DNA of 61,834 nucleotides from Bacteroidia bacterium (GTDB taxonomy: Bacteria > Bacteroidota > Bacteroidia > Bacteroidales > UBA932). The notes below the pieces were generated by a model that was not told where the DNA came from, did no database searches, and was given only the letters and a program-made list of their open reading frames with translations. Location: assembly GCA_030537315.1 (NCBI GenBank), contig JAUNNZ010000008.1, positions 1 through 61,834 of the forward strand. Direction: 5' to 3'. This document shows positions 1 to 7,082 of the stretch, one piece after another; position 1 is the first letter of the stretch, and each line of letters begins with the position of its first letter. A program made the translations under genes and the position numbers.

Positions 1-72
1 ACCACACAGACCGATACCGAATCAATGTTTTCAAATTTTTGTCATATACTTAGAACTTTTTTAAAAAAATTG

Positions 73-80
73 TATATTTG
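73..80 (+). promoter_or_regulatory. Promoter -7 box for fba
   Basis: TATATTTG matches the Bacteroidetes -7 consensus TAnnTTTG and lies 47 bp before the aldolase start codon. No convincing -33 TTTG is seen at the usual 19-21 bp spacing. The leader contains a small CTCG/CGAG hairpin near 93-104. The 1-72 stretch is AT-rich and shows nothing else recognisable. Confidence 0.5.
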
Positions 81-127
81 AAGGATTTTAGCTCGAAATC
101 GAGATTTTTAATAAAATATAAACCGTT

Positions 128-1132
128 ATGAAAGTTTCTTTCAAAGAGTTGGGTCTTGTGAACACCCGTGAAATGTTCGCAAAGGCAGTGAAGGGCGGCT
201 ACGCTATCCCTGCATTCAATTTCAACAATATGGAGCAGCTCCAGGCAATCGTCCAGGCTTCTGCCGAGACCAAGTCTCCTGTCATCCTTCAGGTCAGCAA
301 GGGCGCACGCAACTATGCTAACCAGACTCTCCTTCGCTATATGGCACAGGGTGCTGTAGAGTATGCAAAGGAGCTCGGTTGGAAAAAGCCTCAGATCGTT
401 CTTCACCTTGACCACGGCGACAGCTTCGAGACTTGCAAGAGTTGTGTTGACTTCGGCTTCTCATCAGTTATGATCGACGGTTCTTCTCTCCCTTACGACG
501 AGAACGTGAAGCTTACCCGCAAGGTTGTGAACTACGCTCACAAGTTCGACGTTACCGTTGAAGCTGAACTCGGTGTCCTCGCAGGCGTTGAGGATGAGGT
601 TTCTTCAGCAGTATCCCACTACACCAAGCCTGAGGAAGTTATCGACTTCGTAAAGAAGACAAAGTGCGACTCCCTCGCAATCTCAATCGGTACCAGCCAC
701 GGCGCATACAAGTTCACTCCTGAGCAGTGCACCCGCGACCCTCAGACCGGCCGTCTCGTTCCACCTCCACTTGCTTTCGATGTCCTCAAGGCTATCGAGA
801 AGAAACTCCCTGGTTTCCCTATCGTTCTCCACGGCTCATCTTCAGTTCCTCAGGAATATGTAGATATGTGCAACCAGTTCGGCGGCAACCTTCCTAACGC
901 AGTCGGCATCCCTGAGGAGCAGCTCCGCAAGGCAGCCAAGAGCGCAGTCTGCAAGATCAACATCGACTCTGACTCACGCCTCGCAATGACCGGCGCAGTA
1001 CGCCGTCACCTCGCAGAGAACCCAAGCCACTTCGATCCTCGTCAGTACCTCAAACCAGCTCGCGAAGAGATGAAGAAGATGTACATCCACAAGATCGAGA
1101 ACGTGCTCGGTTCAAAGAACAAGGCTCGCTAA
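128..1132 (+). CDS. fba: Class II fructose-bisphosphate aldolase
   Basis: Cytoplasmic glycolytic/gluconeogenic enzyme that interconverts fructose 1,6-bisphosphate with glyceraldehyde-3-phosphate and dihydroxyacetone phosphate, using a metal ion. The 334-residue protein carries the class II metal-site motif HLDHGDSFETC around residues 97-107 and a later VLHGSSS metal/phosphate segment. Length is normal for the family. The ATG at 128 follows a good -7 promoter box, and the N-terminus matches family starts. Codon use looks strongly biased, as for a highly expressed gene. It is monocistronic, converging with rnz; the two coding regions overlap by 21 nt at their 3' ends. Confidence 0.96.
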   Translation: MKVSFKELGLVNTREMFAKAVKGGYAIPAFNFNNMEQLQAIVQASAETKSPVILQVSKGARNYANQTLLRYMAQGAVEYAKELGWKKPQIVLHLDHGDSFETCKSCVDFGFSSVMIDGSSLPYDENVKLTRKVVNYAHKFDVTVEAELGVLAGVEDEVSSAVSHYTKPEEVIDFVKKTKCDSLAISIGTSHGAYKFTPEQCTRDPQTGRLVPPPLAFDVLKAIEKKLPGFPIVLHGSSSVPQEYVDMCNQFGGNLPNAVGIPEEQLRKAAKSAVCKINIDSDSRLAMTGAVRRHLAENPSHFDPRQYLKPAREEMKKMYIHKIENVLGSKNKAR

Positions 1133-1915
1133 ATCCTGAGTCAGCTCAGTATTCGGAAATATTTCCCGACATTCTTCCAGGAATGCCGGGAAATTGTTTA
1201 TTCTGGAGCTGTAGTGCCCGACCAGAAGCCGGTCGGCGCCTGCCGCGAGAGCGCAGCGGGCGGCGTCTTCCGTGGTGGAATGGAAGCGCTTTTCGGCCTT
1301 GTCGGCCATTTCCTTATTATAGGTAGCCTCGTGATAGAGGGTGCGGACGCCGCGTACCCATTCGGGGAGCTCGGCGAACGGCATCGTGTCTGAGCAGTAT
1401 GCGTAGGAATTCGCGACGTAGTCCGGATTTTCCTGACGGTGACGCTCGGTTACGACCTCGTCGAAGCGAAAGCCGTAGCATTCGATCTTGTGCTTCAAAG
1501 GGAATGCGCTTACGGTTACGTGCTTAGACATATGGATGAGTTCCGGGGCGCTGCACTTGATGGCGTGGAAATCGATTTCGAAGCCGTCCTCCGTGCCGAA
1601 ATAGTTCGAATAGAATTTCAGGATGTTGCCCAGCGCTGCCGGACCGTAGATTTTAAGGACTCCCGTCCTGCCGTACATTGCCATTGAGTTCAGCAGCCCG
1701 AAGAGCCCGAAGATGTGGTCTCCGTGTATGTGGCTGATGAATATGGCTTCAACTTTTACAAACGACAGGTGGCTGCGGCGCATCTGCTGCTGCGCGCCCT
1801 CGCCACAATCAATAAGGAACAAGCGCCCGTGCACGGCAAGCATCTGGGCGCTTGGATTCCTATCAGAAATGGGCATAGCCGAAGCTGTGCCCATTGTCGT
1901 AAGAGTAAAATTCAT
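1112..1915 (-). CDS. rnz: Ribonuclease Z (tRNA 3' endonuclease)
   Basis: Metallo-beta-lactamase-fold nuclease that trims the 3' end of tRNA precursors, needed where CCA is not encoded (the complete tRNA-Lys gene in this window lacks CCA). The N-terminus has the family GTASAMPISDRNPSAQ segment, the zinc motif HIHGDH and later LLVGHYSSR. At 267 residues it is shorter than the usual 300 or so. The last 10 residues after FPNTEL (TQDLASLVL) do not resemble the usual tail and are encoded where the gene overlaps the end of fba. It follows rpsA by 6 bp and is probably cotranscribed with it. Confidence 0.9.
   Translation of the reverse strand: MNFTLTTMGTASAMPISDRNPSAQMLAVHGRLFLIDCGEGAQQQMRRSHLSFVKVEAIFISHIHGDHIFGLFGLLNSMAMYGRTGVLKIYGPAALGNILKFYSNYFGTEDGFEIDFHAIKCSAPELIHMSKHVTVSAFPLKHKIECYGFRFDEVVTERHRQENPDYVANSYAYCSDTMPFAELPEWVRGVRTLYHEATYNKEMADKAEKRFHSTTEDAARCALAAGADRLLVGHYSSRINNFPAFLEECREIFPNTELTQDLASLVL
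1161..1194. terminator. Bidirectional hairpin at the fba/rnz junction, inside rnz coding sequence
   Basis: A 14-bp stem with one mismatch (ATTTCCCG.CATTC paired with GAATG.CGGGAAAT) closes a 6-nt TTCCAG loop. On the + strand it is followed by a T-rich tract (TTGTTTATT), so it probably ends fba transcription. The single mismatch becomes G-U in minus-strand RNA. It lies entirely within the 3' coding part of rnz. A smaller CTGAG-TCAG-CTCAG hairpin sits just before it at 1136-1149. Confidence 0.55.
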
Positions 1916-1921
1916 ATAGAA

Positions 1922-4141
1922 TTATTTGCCTGCTTTCTCGAGTTTCTCCTTGAGAGCTGCAAGAGCGTCGATGTCGCCGAGAGTGGTCTTCTCAACGTTT
2001 GCATTGACCTTCTTGACTGCCTTCTTGGTGTTCTCTGCTTCAGTTGCGGCTGCCTTCTCCTTGACCTCGGCGTAAGTGCGGAGGTGGCTGAGGAGAATGC
2101 GGCGGGTGCTGCGACGGAGCTCGACAACCTTGAAATCAAGGGTCTCGCCTGCAACTGCCTGCTTGCCGTCTTCCTTGACGAGGTCGCGGGTGAATGCAAA
2201 GCCTTCAGCTTCGCCGTCGAGGGTGATGTTGGCACCCTTGTCGGTAATTGAAGCGATGGTGCCCTGAACGGTTGCGCCTGCAGGGTACTTGGCCTCGATC
2301 TCATCCCAAGGGTTTGGAGCGAGCTGCTTGTGGCCGAGGCTGAGCTTGTGGTTGGTCTCGTCGAAGTCGAGAATCTGAACGTCAAGGACGTCACCAGGAG
2401 CGACAACCTCTGAAGGATGCTTGATCTTGTTCCAGCTGAGGTCGCTGATGTGAACGAGACCTTCAACACCGTCCTCAAGCTCGGCGAATACACCGAAGTT
2501 GGTGATGTTGCGTACGGTAGCCTGCTGCTTGCTGCCGACTGGATATTTCTCGCGGATGCTCTCCCAAGGGTTCTCGCTGAGCTGCTTGAGACCGAGAGAG
2601 ATCTTGCGTGCGTCGCGGTCGATTGAGAGAACCTGTGCCTCTACCTCGTCACCGATCTTGAGGAACTCCTGAGCGCTGTGGAGACGTGGGCTCCAGGACA
2701 TCTCGGAAACGTGTACGAGACCCTCTACGCCCGGCTCGATCTCGATGAATGCGCCGTAGTCAGCGATGAGGATGACCTTACCCTTGACCTTGTCACCAAC
2801 CTTGAGGTTAGGATCGAGGTTGTCCCAAGGATGCGGAGTGAGCTGCTTGAGACCGAGAGCGATGCGCTTCTGCTGCTCGTTGAAGTCGAGGACAACGACC
2901 TTGATCTTCTCGTCGAGGGTGACAACCTCCTCAGGATGGTTGATGCGGCCCCAGGAGAGGTCGGTGATATGGATGAGACCGTCGACACCGCCGAGGTCGA
3001 TGAATACGCCGTAGTTGGTGATGTTCTTGACGACACCTTCGAGTACCTGACCCTTCTCGAGCTTGCCGATGAGTTCAGCGCGCTTCTGCTCCTGCTCTGC
3101 CTCGAGGAGAGCCTTGTGGGAAACGACGACGTTGCGGAACTCCTGGTTGATCTTGACGATCTTGAAGTCGATGTTCTGGTTTACGAATGCGTCATAGTCG
3201 CGGATAGGCTTGATGTCGATCTGGCTGCCCGGGAGGAAAGCCTCGATGCCGAATACATCCACGATCATACCGCCCTTGGTGCGGGTCTTGACGAAGCCCT
3301 TGACGATCTCGTCGTTCTCGTAAGCCTCGTTGACGCGGTCCCAGGACTTGAGTGCGCGTGCCTTGCGGTGGCTGAGCACGAGCTGACCCTTCTTGTCTTC
3401 AGCGTTCTCAACGTAAACCTCTACCTTGTCGCCTTCCTTGATGTCAGGATTGTAGCGGAACTCGGATACAGGGATGACGCCTTCGCTCTTGCCACCGATG
3501 GTGACAACAACTTCACGCTTGTTGACCAATGTAACCTCACCCTCTACGACTTCGTTCTCGATAACCTTTGAGAGGGTCTGGTTGTAAGCTGCCTCGATGT
3601 TGCTCTTCTCGGCACCACCGTAGATGTCACCGCCTTCGAATGCGTCCCAGTCGAAATCCTCAGGGGCGATGGATGCGTTGAGTCTTGCTGCAGCCGGAGT
3701 ATTTTTCTTCTCTGCCTTAGGAGCCTCAGCCTTAGGAGCTTCAGCGACCTCAGCCTTTGGTGCCTCGGCTGCTTCAGCCTCAGGAGCCTCCTCCTTTGCA
3801 GGAGCTGTTTCTGCTTCAATTACTACTACCTCAGCCTCAGGAGCGTTCTTCATAACGGACTCGATGCCGTTCTTTGCGCTGTCCTCAGATGCGTACATCT
3901 GGCTGCTGCCGATTACCTGGTGGTTGCCGGCCTTGAGGTTGAAGTGCCATTTTCCGTTCTCGGACTGCTTGAGGTCATAACGTGCCTCGAGCGGAGCGTT
4001 CTTCTTGACGGAAGCGATTCCATTCTCGCAAGCCTTCATAGTGGTGTACATCTCTGAAGAGAGGATAATCTCACCATTGCCGGCCTTGAGATTGAAATAG
4101 TTCTGACCGTCTTTAGCGGTCTTGATTTCAAATTTTCCCAT
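1922..4141 (-). CDS. rpsA: 30S ribosomal protein S1 with two N-terminal DUF1508 (YegP) domains
   Basis: Binds mRNA and helps load it on the 30S subunit. The 739-residue protein has six S1 (OB-fold) repeats at roughly 196-260, 278-343, 363-432, 448-519, 535-604 and 621-687; the middle ones carry the typical GVFIDLG..GLIHITDLSW pattern. Unusually, residues 1-50 and 52-102 are two DUF1508/YegP repeats (NLKAGNGEIILSS..Y..ACENGI.SVKKNAP and a second copy), joined to S1 by an Ala/Pro/Glu-rich linker (about 103-150). The reading frame runs without a break from the YegP part into S1, so this is a true fusion. It has its own promoter and a short structured leader, though recR-mntP-pnuC lie just upstream on the same strand. 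Confidence 0.93.
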   Translation of the reverse strand: MGKFEIKTAKDGQNYFNLKAGNGEIILSSEMYTTMKACENGIASVKKNAPLEARYDLKQSENGKWHFNLKAGNHQVIGSSQMYASEDSAKNGIESVMKNAPEAEVVVIEAETAPAKEEAPEAEAAEAPKAEVAEAPKAEAPKAEKKNTPAAARLNASIAPEDFDWDAFEGGDIYGGAEKSNIEAAYNQTLSKVIENEVVEGEVTLVNKREVVVTIGGKSEGVIPVSEFRYNPDIKEGDKVEVYVENAEDKKGQLVLSHRKARALKSWDRVNEAYENDEIVKGFVKTRTKGGMIVDVFGIEAFLPGSQIDIKPIRDYDAFVNQNIDFKIVKINQEFRNVVVSHKALLEAEQEQKRAELIGKLEKGQVLEGVVKNITNYGVFIDLGGVDGLIHITDLSWGRINHPEEVVTLDEKIKVVVLDFNEQQKRIALGLKQLTPHPWDNLDPNLKVGDKVKGKVILIADYGAFIEIEPGVEGLVHVSEMSWSPRLHSAQEFLKIGDEVEAQVLSIDRDARKISLGLKQLSENPWESIREKYPVGSKQQATVRNITNFGVFAELEDGVEGLVHISDLSWNKIKHPSEVVAPGDVLDVQILDFDETNHKLSLGHKQLAPNPWDEIEAKYPAGATVQGTIASITDKGANITLDGEAEGFAFTRDLVKEDGKQAVAGETLDFKVVELRRSTRRILLSHLRTYAEVKEKAAATEAENTKKAVKKVNANVEKTTLGDIDALAALKEKLEKAGK

Positions 4142-4192
4142 TTTGTTGAATAAAAAACAAACTAGTAGTTAAACTTTATGTATTGAGCCTCG

Positions 4193-4206
4193 CGGGCGCA
4201 CGCCCG
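4193..4206 (-). promoter_or_regulatory. GC-rich hairpin in the rpsA leader
   Basis: CGGGC-GCAC-GCCCG forms a 5-bp stem in an otherwise AT-rich leader of about 70 nt between the inferred start of transcription (near 4213) and the rpsA ATG. Many S1 genes are autoregulated through leader structure, so this is a candidate site, but nothing here proves it. Confidence 0.3.
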
Positions 4207-4219
4207 ACAAAAAGGCGGG

Positions 4220-4250
4220 CAAAAATAGATAATATTTTTTGATTTTCAAA
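4220..4250 (-). promoter_or_regulatory. Promoter of rpsA
   Basis: On the minus strand TTTG (4247-4250) is followed after 19 bp by TATTTTTG (4220-4227), a full match to the Bacteroidetes TTTG-N19-21-TAnnTTTG promoter. The -33 box overlaps the pnuC stop codon. Confidence 0.6.
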
Positions 4251-4812
4251 TGATTACCCCATTTTTCCGCCAATTCATCCATCCCCAGGCGGAAGCGAAG
4301 ATGTAGACGAGGTAAAGTCCGGCCATCCAGTACAGTCCCTGGGCCAGGCAAAGAATGGTGCCGAGAAGGTCGGCGGCCAGCCACAGCAGCCAGTTCTCCA
4401 GGTAGGACTGTGCAAGCCACCAGGCGCCCAGGACGCCTAGGATGCCTATCAGGCCGTCCATATACGGCGCCGGATCCCCGACGTAATGGAGAACCCCGAT
4501 CAGGCAGGCTCCGCCCAGGAGCCCTATGGCGACACTTGCCAGATAAACGCCCTTCGTGAGTTTGTTGAGGTGCATTTCGCCTTTTGCCACCTTCTTGGAA
4601 TCGCGGATCCAGGCGTAGGCTCCCCAAAGGGCCATGACCGAGTAATAGACGTTGAGCCCGGCATTGGCCCATAGTTTGCCGTCGATAAATACTATCGCGG
4701 CGGCGATGCAGCTCAGTATGTCCACCGGCCACATCCAGTTGCTCTGCCTGATTTGCAGCCATATGTAAATCAGGCCCGTGACAAGGCTGAATATTTCGAG
4801 GAATTGTATCAT
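4246..4812 (-). CDS. pnuC: PnuC-family vitamin/nucleoside transporter
   Basis: Small inner-membrane facilitator of the PnuC family (nicotinamide riboside, thiamine or similar). It has 188 residues and about seven hydrophobic segments, with the family features WMWPVDILSC near the N-terminus and LNVYYSVMALWGAYAW in the middle. The substrate cannot be told from sequence; no TPP riboswitch was recognised upstream, so a thiamine role (PnuT) is not supported. The start lies 1 bp after the mntP stop, in a recR-mntP-pnuC run. Confidence 0.82.
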   Translation of the reverse strand: MIQFLEIFSLVTGLIYIWLQIRQSNWMWPVDILSCIAAAIVFIDGKLWANAGLNVYYSVMALWGAYAWIRDSKKVAKGEMHLNKLTKGVYLASVAIGLLGGACLIGVLHYVGDPAPYMDGLIGILGVLGAWWLAQSYLENWLLWLAADLLGTILCLAQGLYWMAGLYLVYIFASAWGWMNWRKNGVII

Positions 4813-4813
4813 A

Positions 4814-5362
4814 TCAAAACAGAAGAGAAACTCCGATTCCGATCAGGACCAGTCCGCCAATGATCTCTGCCCAGCGTCCGAACCGTGAGCCCAGTGCCGT
4901 GCCGCCGCGGATCCCGCAGATGACGCTGATGGCTGTGACGATGAAAACTGAAATCAGGAGAGGGGCGAATCCCGGCCAGGTCTGGCCGGACATCGATTGC
5001 GCTACGCCTACGGCGAGCGCGTCTATGCTGGTCGCGACGCCTCCGATGATGACGTTTTTGAGCCCGTTCAAATCTCTGATTTCCTGCTTGTTGCGTATTC
5101 CTTCAATGAACATTGACCCGCCGACGTACAGCAACAGCAGAAAGCCCAGGATGTGTGAAATCCTTTCAATCAGCCCGACGAACAGGTTGCCGAAAAGCCA
5201 TCCGGCAAGCAGCAGCCCGCTCTGGATTATTGCGAAAGCAACAGCGACGCGCAAAACTGCTCGCCAGTTGATTTTCCGTATCGTAACGCTTGAGCAGAGG
5301 CTGACTGCAAGACAGTCCGCGCAAAGCGAAATTGCAATCAATATTGACTCGACGATTCCCAT
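4814..5362 (-). CDS. mntP: MntP-type manganese efflux pump
   Basis: Six-helix inner-membrane protein of 182 residues, usual for MntP (formerly DUF204). The two internal repeats each carry the conserved acidic motif expected to bind Mn2+: LCADCLAVSL in helix 1 and TSIDALAVGVA in helix 4. It sits 6 bp after recR and 1 bp before pnuC. No yybP-ykoY manganese riboswitch was seen. Confidence 0.85.
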   Translation of the reverse strand: MGIVESILIAISLCADCLAVSLCSSVTIRKINWRAVLRVAVAFAIIQSGLLLAGWLFGNLFVGLIERISHILGFLLLLYVGGSMFIEGIRNKQEIRDLNGLKNVIIGGVATSIDALAVGVAQSMSGQTWPGFAPLLISVFIVTAISVICGIRGGTALGSRFGRWAEIIGGLVLIGIGVSLLF

Positions 5363-5368
5363 CCCTGA

Positions 5369-5989
5369 TTATACTTTGAACGGCTGGCGTCCGGTGATGG
5401 AGCGGCCCAGGGTGAGAGAGTCGGCGTATTCGAGATCGTCGCCGAAGCCGAGGCCGCGTGCGAGAGTCGAAATCTTCATGCCAAGGCCTTCCAGTTGCCT
5501 GTAAATGTAGAATGAGGTGGTCTCGCCCTCGACGTCTCCCGAGAGGGCGAGTATGACTTCGCCGCTGCCGGCAAGGCCGCGGACGCGTTCGACGAGCTCC
5601 TTGACGGTGAGGTCTGACGGACCGACGCCGTTGATAGGAGAAATAATACCTCCGAGTACGTGGTAGACTCCGTGGTACTGGCCGGTGGCCTCGATGCTCA
5701 TGACGTCGCGGACGCTTTCGACGACGCATATTGTCGAATGGTCGCGTGAGGCGTCAGCGCAGATTGCGCATTCTTCGGTGTCGGCAATCATACGGCAGGT
5801 CCTGCAGTAGTGCACGTCGTCCGCCAGGCGGTCTATCGCCGCGGCGAAATGGTGGATGTTCTCAGATGGCTGCTTGAGGAGGTGGAGCGCAAGACGCAGG
5901 GCGCTCCTTGAGCCCACTCCCGGCAGGGAACTGATGGCCTCGACCGCATCCTGCAGTATCTGGGAGGGATATTTTTCGAAAGGCAACAT
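5369..5989 (-). CDS. recR: Recombination mediator protein RecR
   Basis: Works with RecF/RecO to load RecA at gaps in DNA. The 206-residue protein shows the family layout: an N-terminal helix-hairpin-helix (SSLPGVGSRSALRLALHLL), a four-Cys zinc motif (CRTC..CAIC around 62-78), and a Toprim domain (ICVVES..LGGIISP..GVGP) ending in LSGDVEGETT. The ATG at 5989 gives a standard N-terminus. Confidence 0.95.
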   Translation of the reverse strand: MLPFEKYPSQILQDAVEAISSLPGVGSRSALRLALHLLKQPSENIHHFAAAIDRLADDVHYCRTCRMIADTEECAICADASRDHSTICVVESVRDVMSIEATGQYHGVYHVLGGIISPINGVGPSDLTVKELVERVRGLAGSGEVILALSGDVEGETTSFYIYRQLEGLGMKISTLARGLGFGDDLEYADSLTLGRSITGRQPFKV

Positions 5990-5996
5990 TAGGGTG

Positions 5997-6004
5997 CAAA
6001 TATA
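5997..6004 (-). promoter_or_regulatory. Promoter -7 box for recR
   Basis: TATATTTG on the minus strand ends only 7 bp before the recR ATG, so transcription would start at or within a few bases of the start codon (a leaderless or near-leaderless mRNA). The -33 region is weak. Confidence 0.45.
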
Positions 6005-6026
6005 GCAATTTTAGAAATTTTATTTC

Positions 6027-6034
6027 TATCTTTG
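6027..6034 (+). promoter_or_regulatory. Promoter -7 box for corA
   Basis: TATCTTTG fits TAnnTTTG, facing away from the recR promoter. It would give a leader of about 75 nt before the corA ATG. No good -33 match is seen. Confidence 0.45.
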
Positions 6035-6037
6035 CGC

Positions 6038-6116
6038 GCCGGCTTCTCCGTAATGCCGGCTATCCCGTAAGTTTAACCCCTTCCGACTGTGTGCCGGGAA
6101 CAACCCAGGAAGGAAT
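6038..6116 (+). promoter_or_regulatory. Structured corA leader with possible pseudoknot over the ribosome binding site
   Basis: The leader contains a 6-bp hairpin GCCGGC (6038-6043 with 6055-6060). Next, TCCCG (6063-6067) can pair with CGGGA (6095-6099), and CCTTCC (6079-6084) with GGAAGG (6108-6113). These last two helices cross, giving an H-type pseudoknot, and GGAAGG includes the Shine-Dalgarno-like AAGGA just before the ATG. Magnesium transporter genes are often controlled by leader RNAs; no known riboswitch class was recognised here, and the pairing could be chance. Confidence 0.3.
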
Positions 6117-7070
6117 ATGATCAAATTTTTCTACAGACTTGGCTCTGAAATAAAGTTCAGCCAGTCCGAAACGGAGTTTGCTACTATCAGCAAAGAAAAC
6201 GTCCTCTGGATAGACCTGTTGGACCCGACAGGAGAACAGAAGAGGGCGGTAGAGGCGTATCTGGGTACCGAAATCCAAAGCAGGGCGGAAGCTGAAGAGA
6301 TTGAAAGTTCTTCTCGTTTCTACGAGGAGGGCAATGCCATTTTTGCAAATACCAACTTCCTGTCTCCGGCAGACGACGAGATGCTTATGGATCCGGTATC
6401 CTTCATCCTCGTCGACAATACGCTTACCACCATACGCGAGGTGCCGCTGCGCTCACTCGACACCATAATGCTGAAACTGCAGGCCCTGCCTGAGCAGTTC
6501 CCTGACGGCTTCTCCATCTTCGTGGAGATAATGGACCGCCGTGTCGACCTCGACGCCGACATCGTCGAGCTCATATCAAAGGACGTGTCCCAGTTCAGCA
6601 AGCGCATCAACCAGAACGAAGACATCAGCGAGGAATTCCTCCTGGACATCAACCAGCTGCAGGAAAACGCGATGATTGTCCGCGAGAACGTCGTGGACAA
6701 GCAGCGTCTCATTTCCAACATCCTCAAGAGCAAGCGATGCCCCAAGGACGCGGATATACGTGAGGACCTGACAATCATCCTCCAGGATATCGCATCGTTG
6801 ATCAATCATACCAATTTCGCCTTCGAGAGGCTTGAATATCTGCAGGATACCGTCGTCGGTATCATCAATCTCGACCAGAACAGGATAATGAAGATCTTCA
6901 CCTTCGTATCCCTGCTTCTTATGCCTGCAACCCTTGTCGCCAGCTTCTATGGAATGAACGTCAAGCTTCCTTTCGCGGAGCAATGGTGGGCCTGGCTTGC
7001 AATTATTATCCTTATGTTGTTGCTTGTTATCGGTATTTGGTTTATCTTTAAGCGTAAAAAGATGCTATAA
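6117..7070 (+). CDS. corA: CorA-family magnesium/divalent metal transporter
   Basis: Pentameric Mg2+ (or Co2+/Ni2+) channel of the inner membrane. The 317-residue protein has a large cytoplasmic alpha/beta N-terminal domain, a long helix (about 170-260) and two C-terminal transmembrane helices separated by the signature YGMNVKLPF. A basic KRKKML tail follows the second helix. An AAGGA stretch 4-5 bases upstream supports the ATG at 6117. Separated from the next gene by only 12 bp. Confidence 0.93.
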   Translation: MIKFFYRLGSEIKFSQSETEFATISKENVLWIDLLDPTGEQKRAVEAYLGTEIQSRAEAEEIESSSRFYEEGNAIFANTNFLSPADDEMLMDPVSFILVDNTLTTIREVPLRSLDTIMLKLQALPEQFPDGFSIFVEIMDRRVDLDADIVELISKDVSQFSKRINQNEDISEEFLLDINQLQENAMIVRENVVDKQRLISNILKSKRCPKDADIREDLTIILQDIASLINHTNFAFERLEYLQDTVVGIINLDQNRIMKIFTFVSLLLMPATLVASFYGMNVKLPFAEQWWAWLAIIILMLLLVIGIWFIFKRKKML

Positions 7071-7082
7071 CCAAAATAACCG

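Noticed and set aside
2678-3571. Long open frame antisense to rpsA
   Set aside because: It mirrors the codon pattern of rpsA and encodes a highly acidic protein with no recognisable domain; a shadow frame.
4142-4245. TPP or other vitamin riboswitch near pnuC
   Set aside because: This region lies downstream of pnuC and contains the rpsA promoter; upstream of pnuC there is only a 1-bp gap to mntP.
6038-6116. Signal recognition particle RNA suggested by the GGAAGG motif before corA
   Set aside because: The conserved SRP apical stem-loop around GGAAGG is missing and the motif fits a ribosome binding site.
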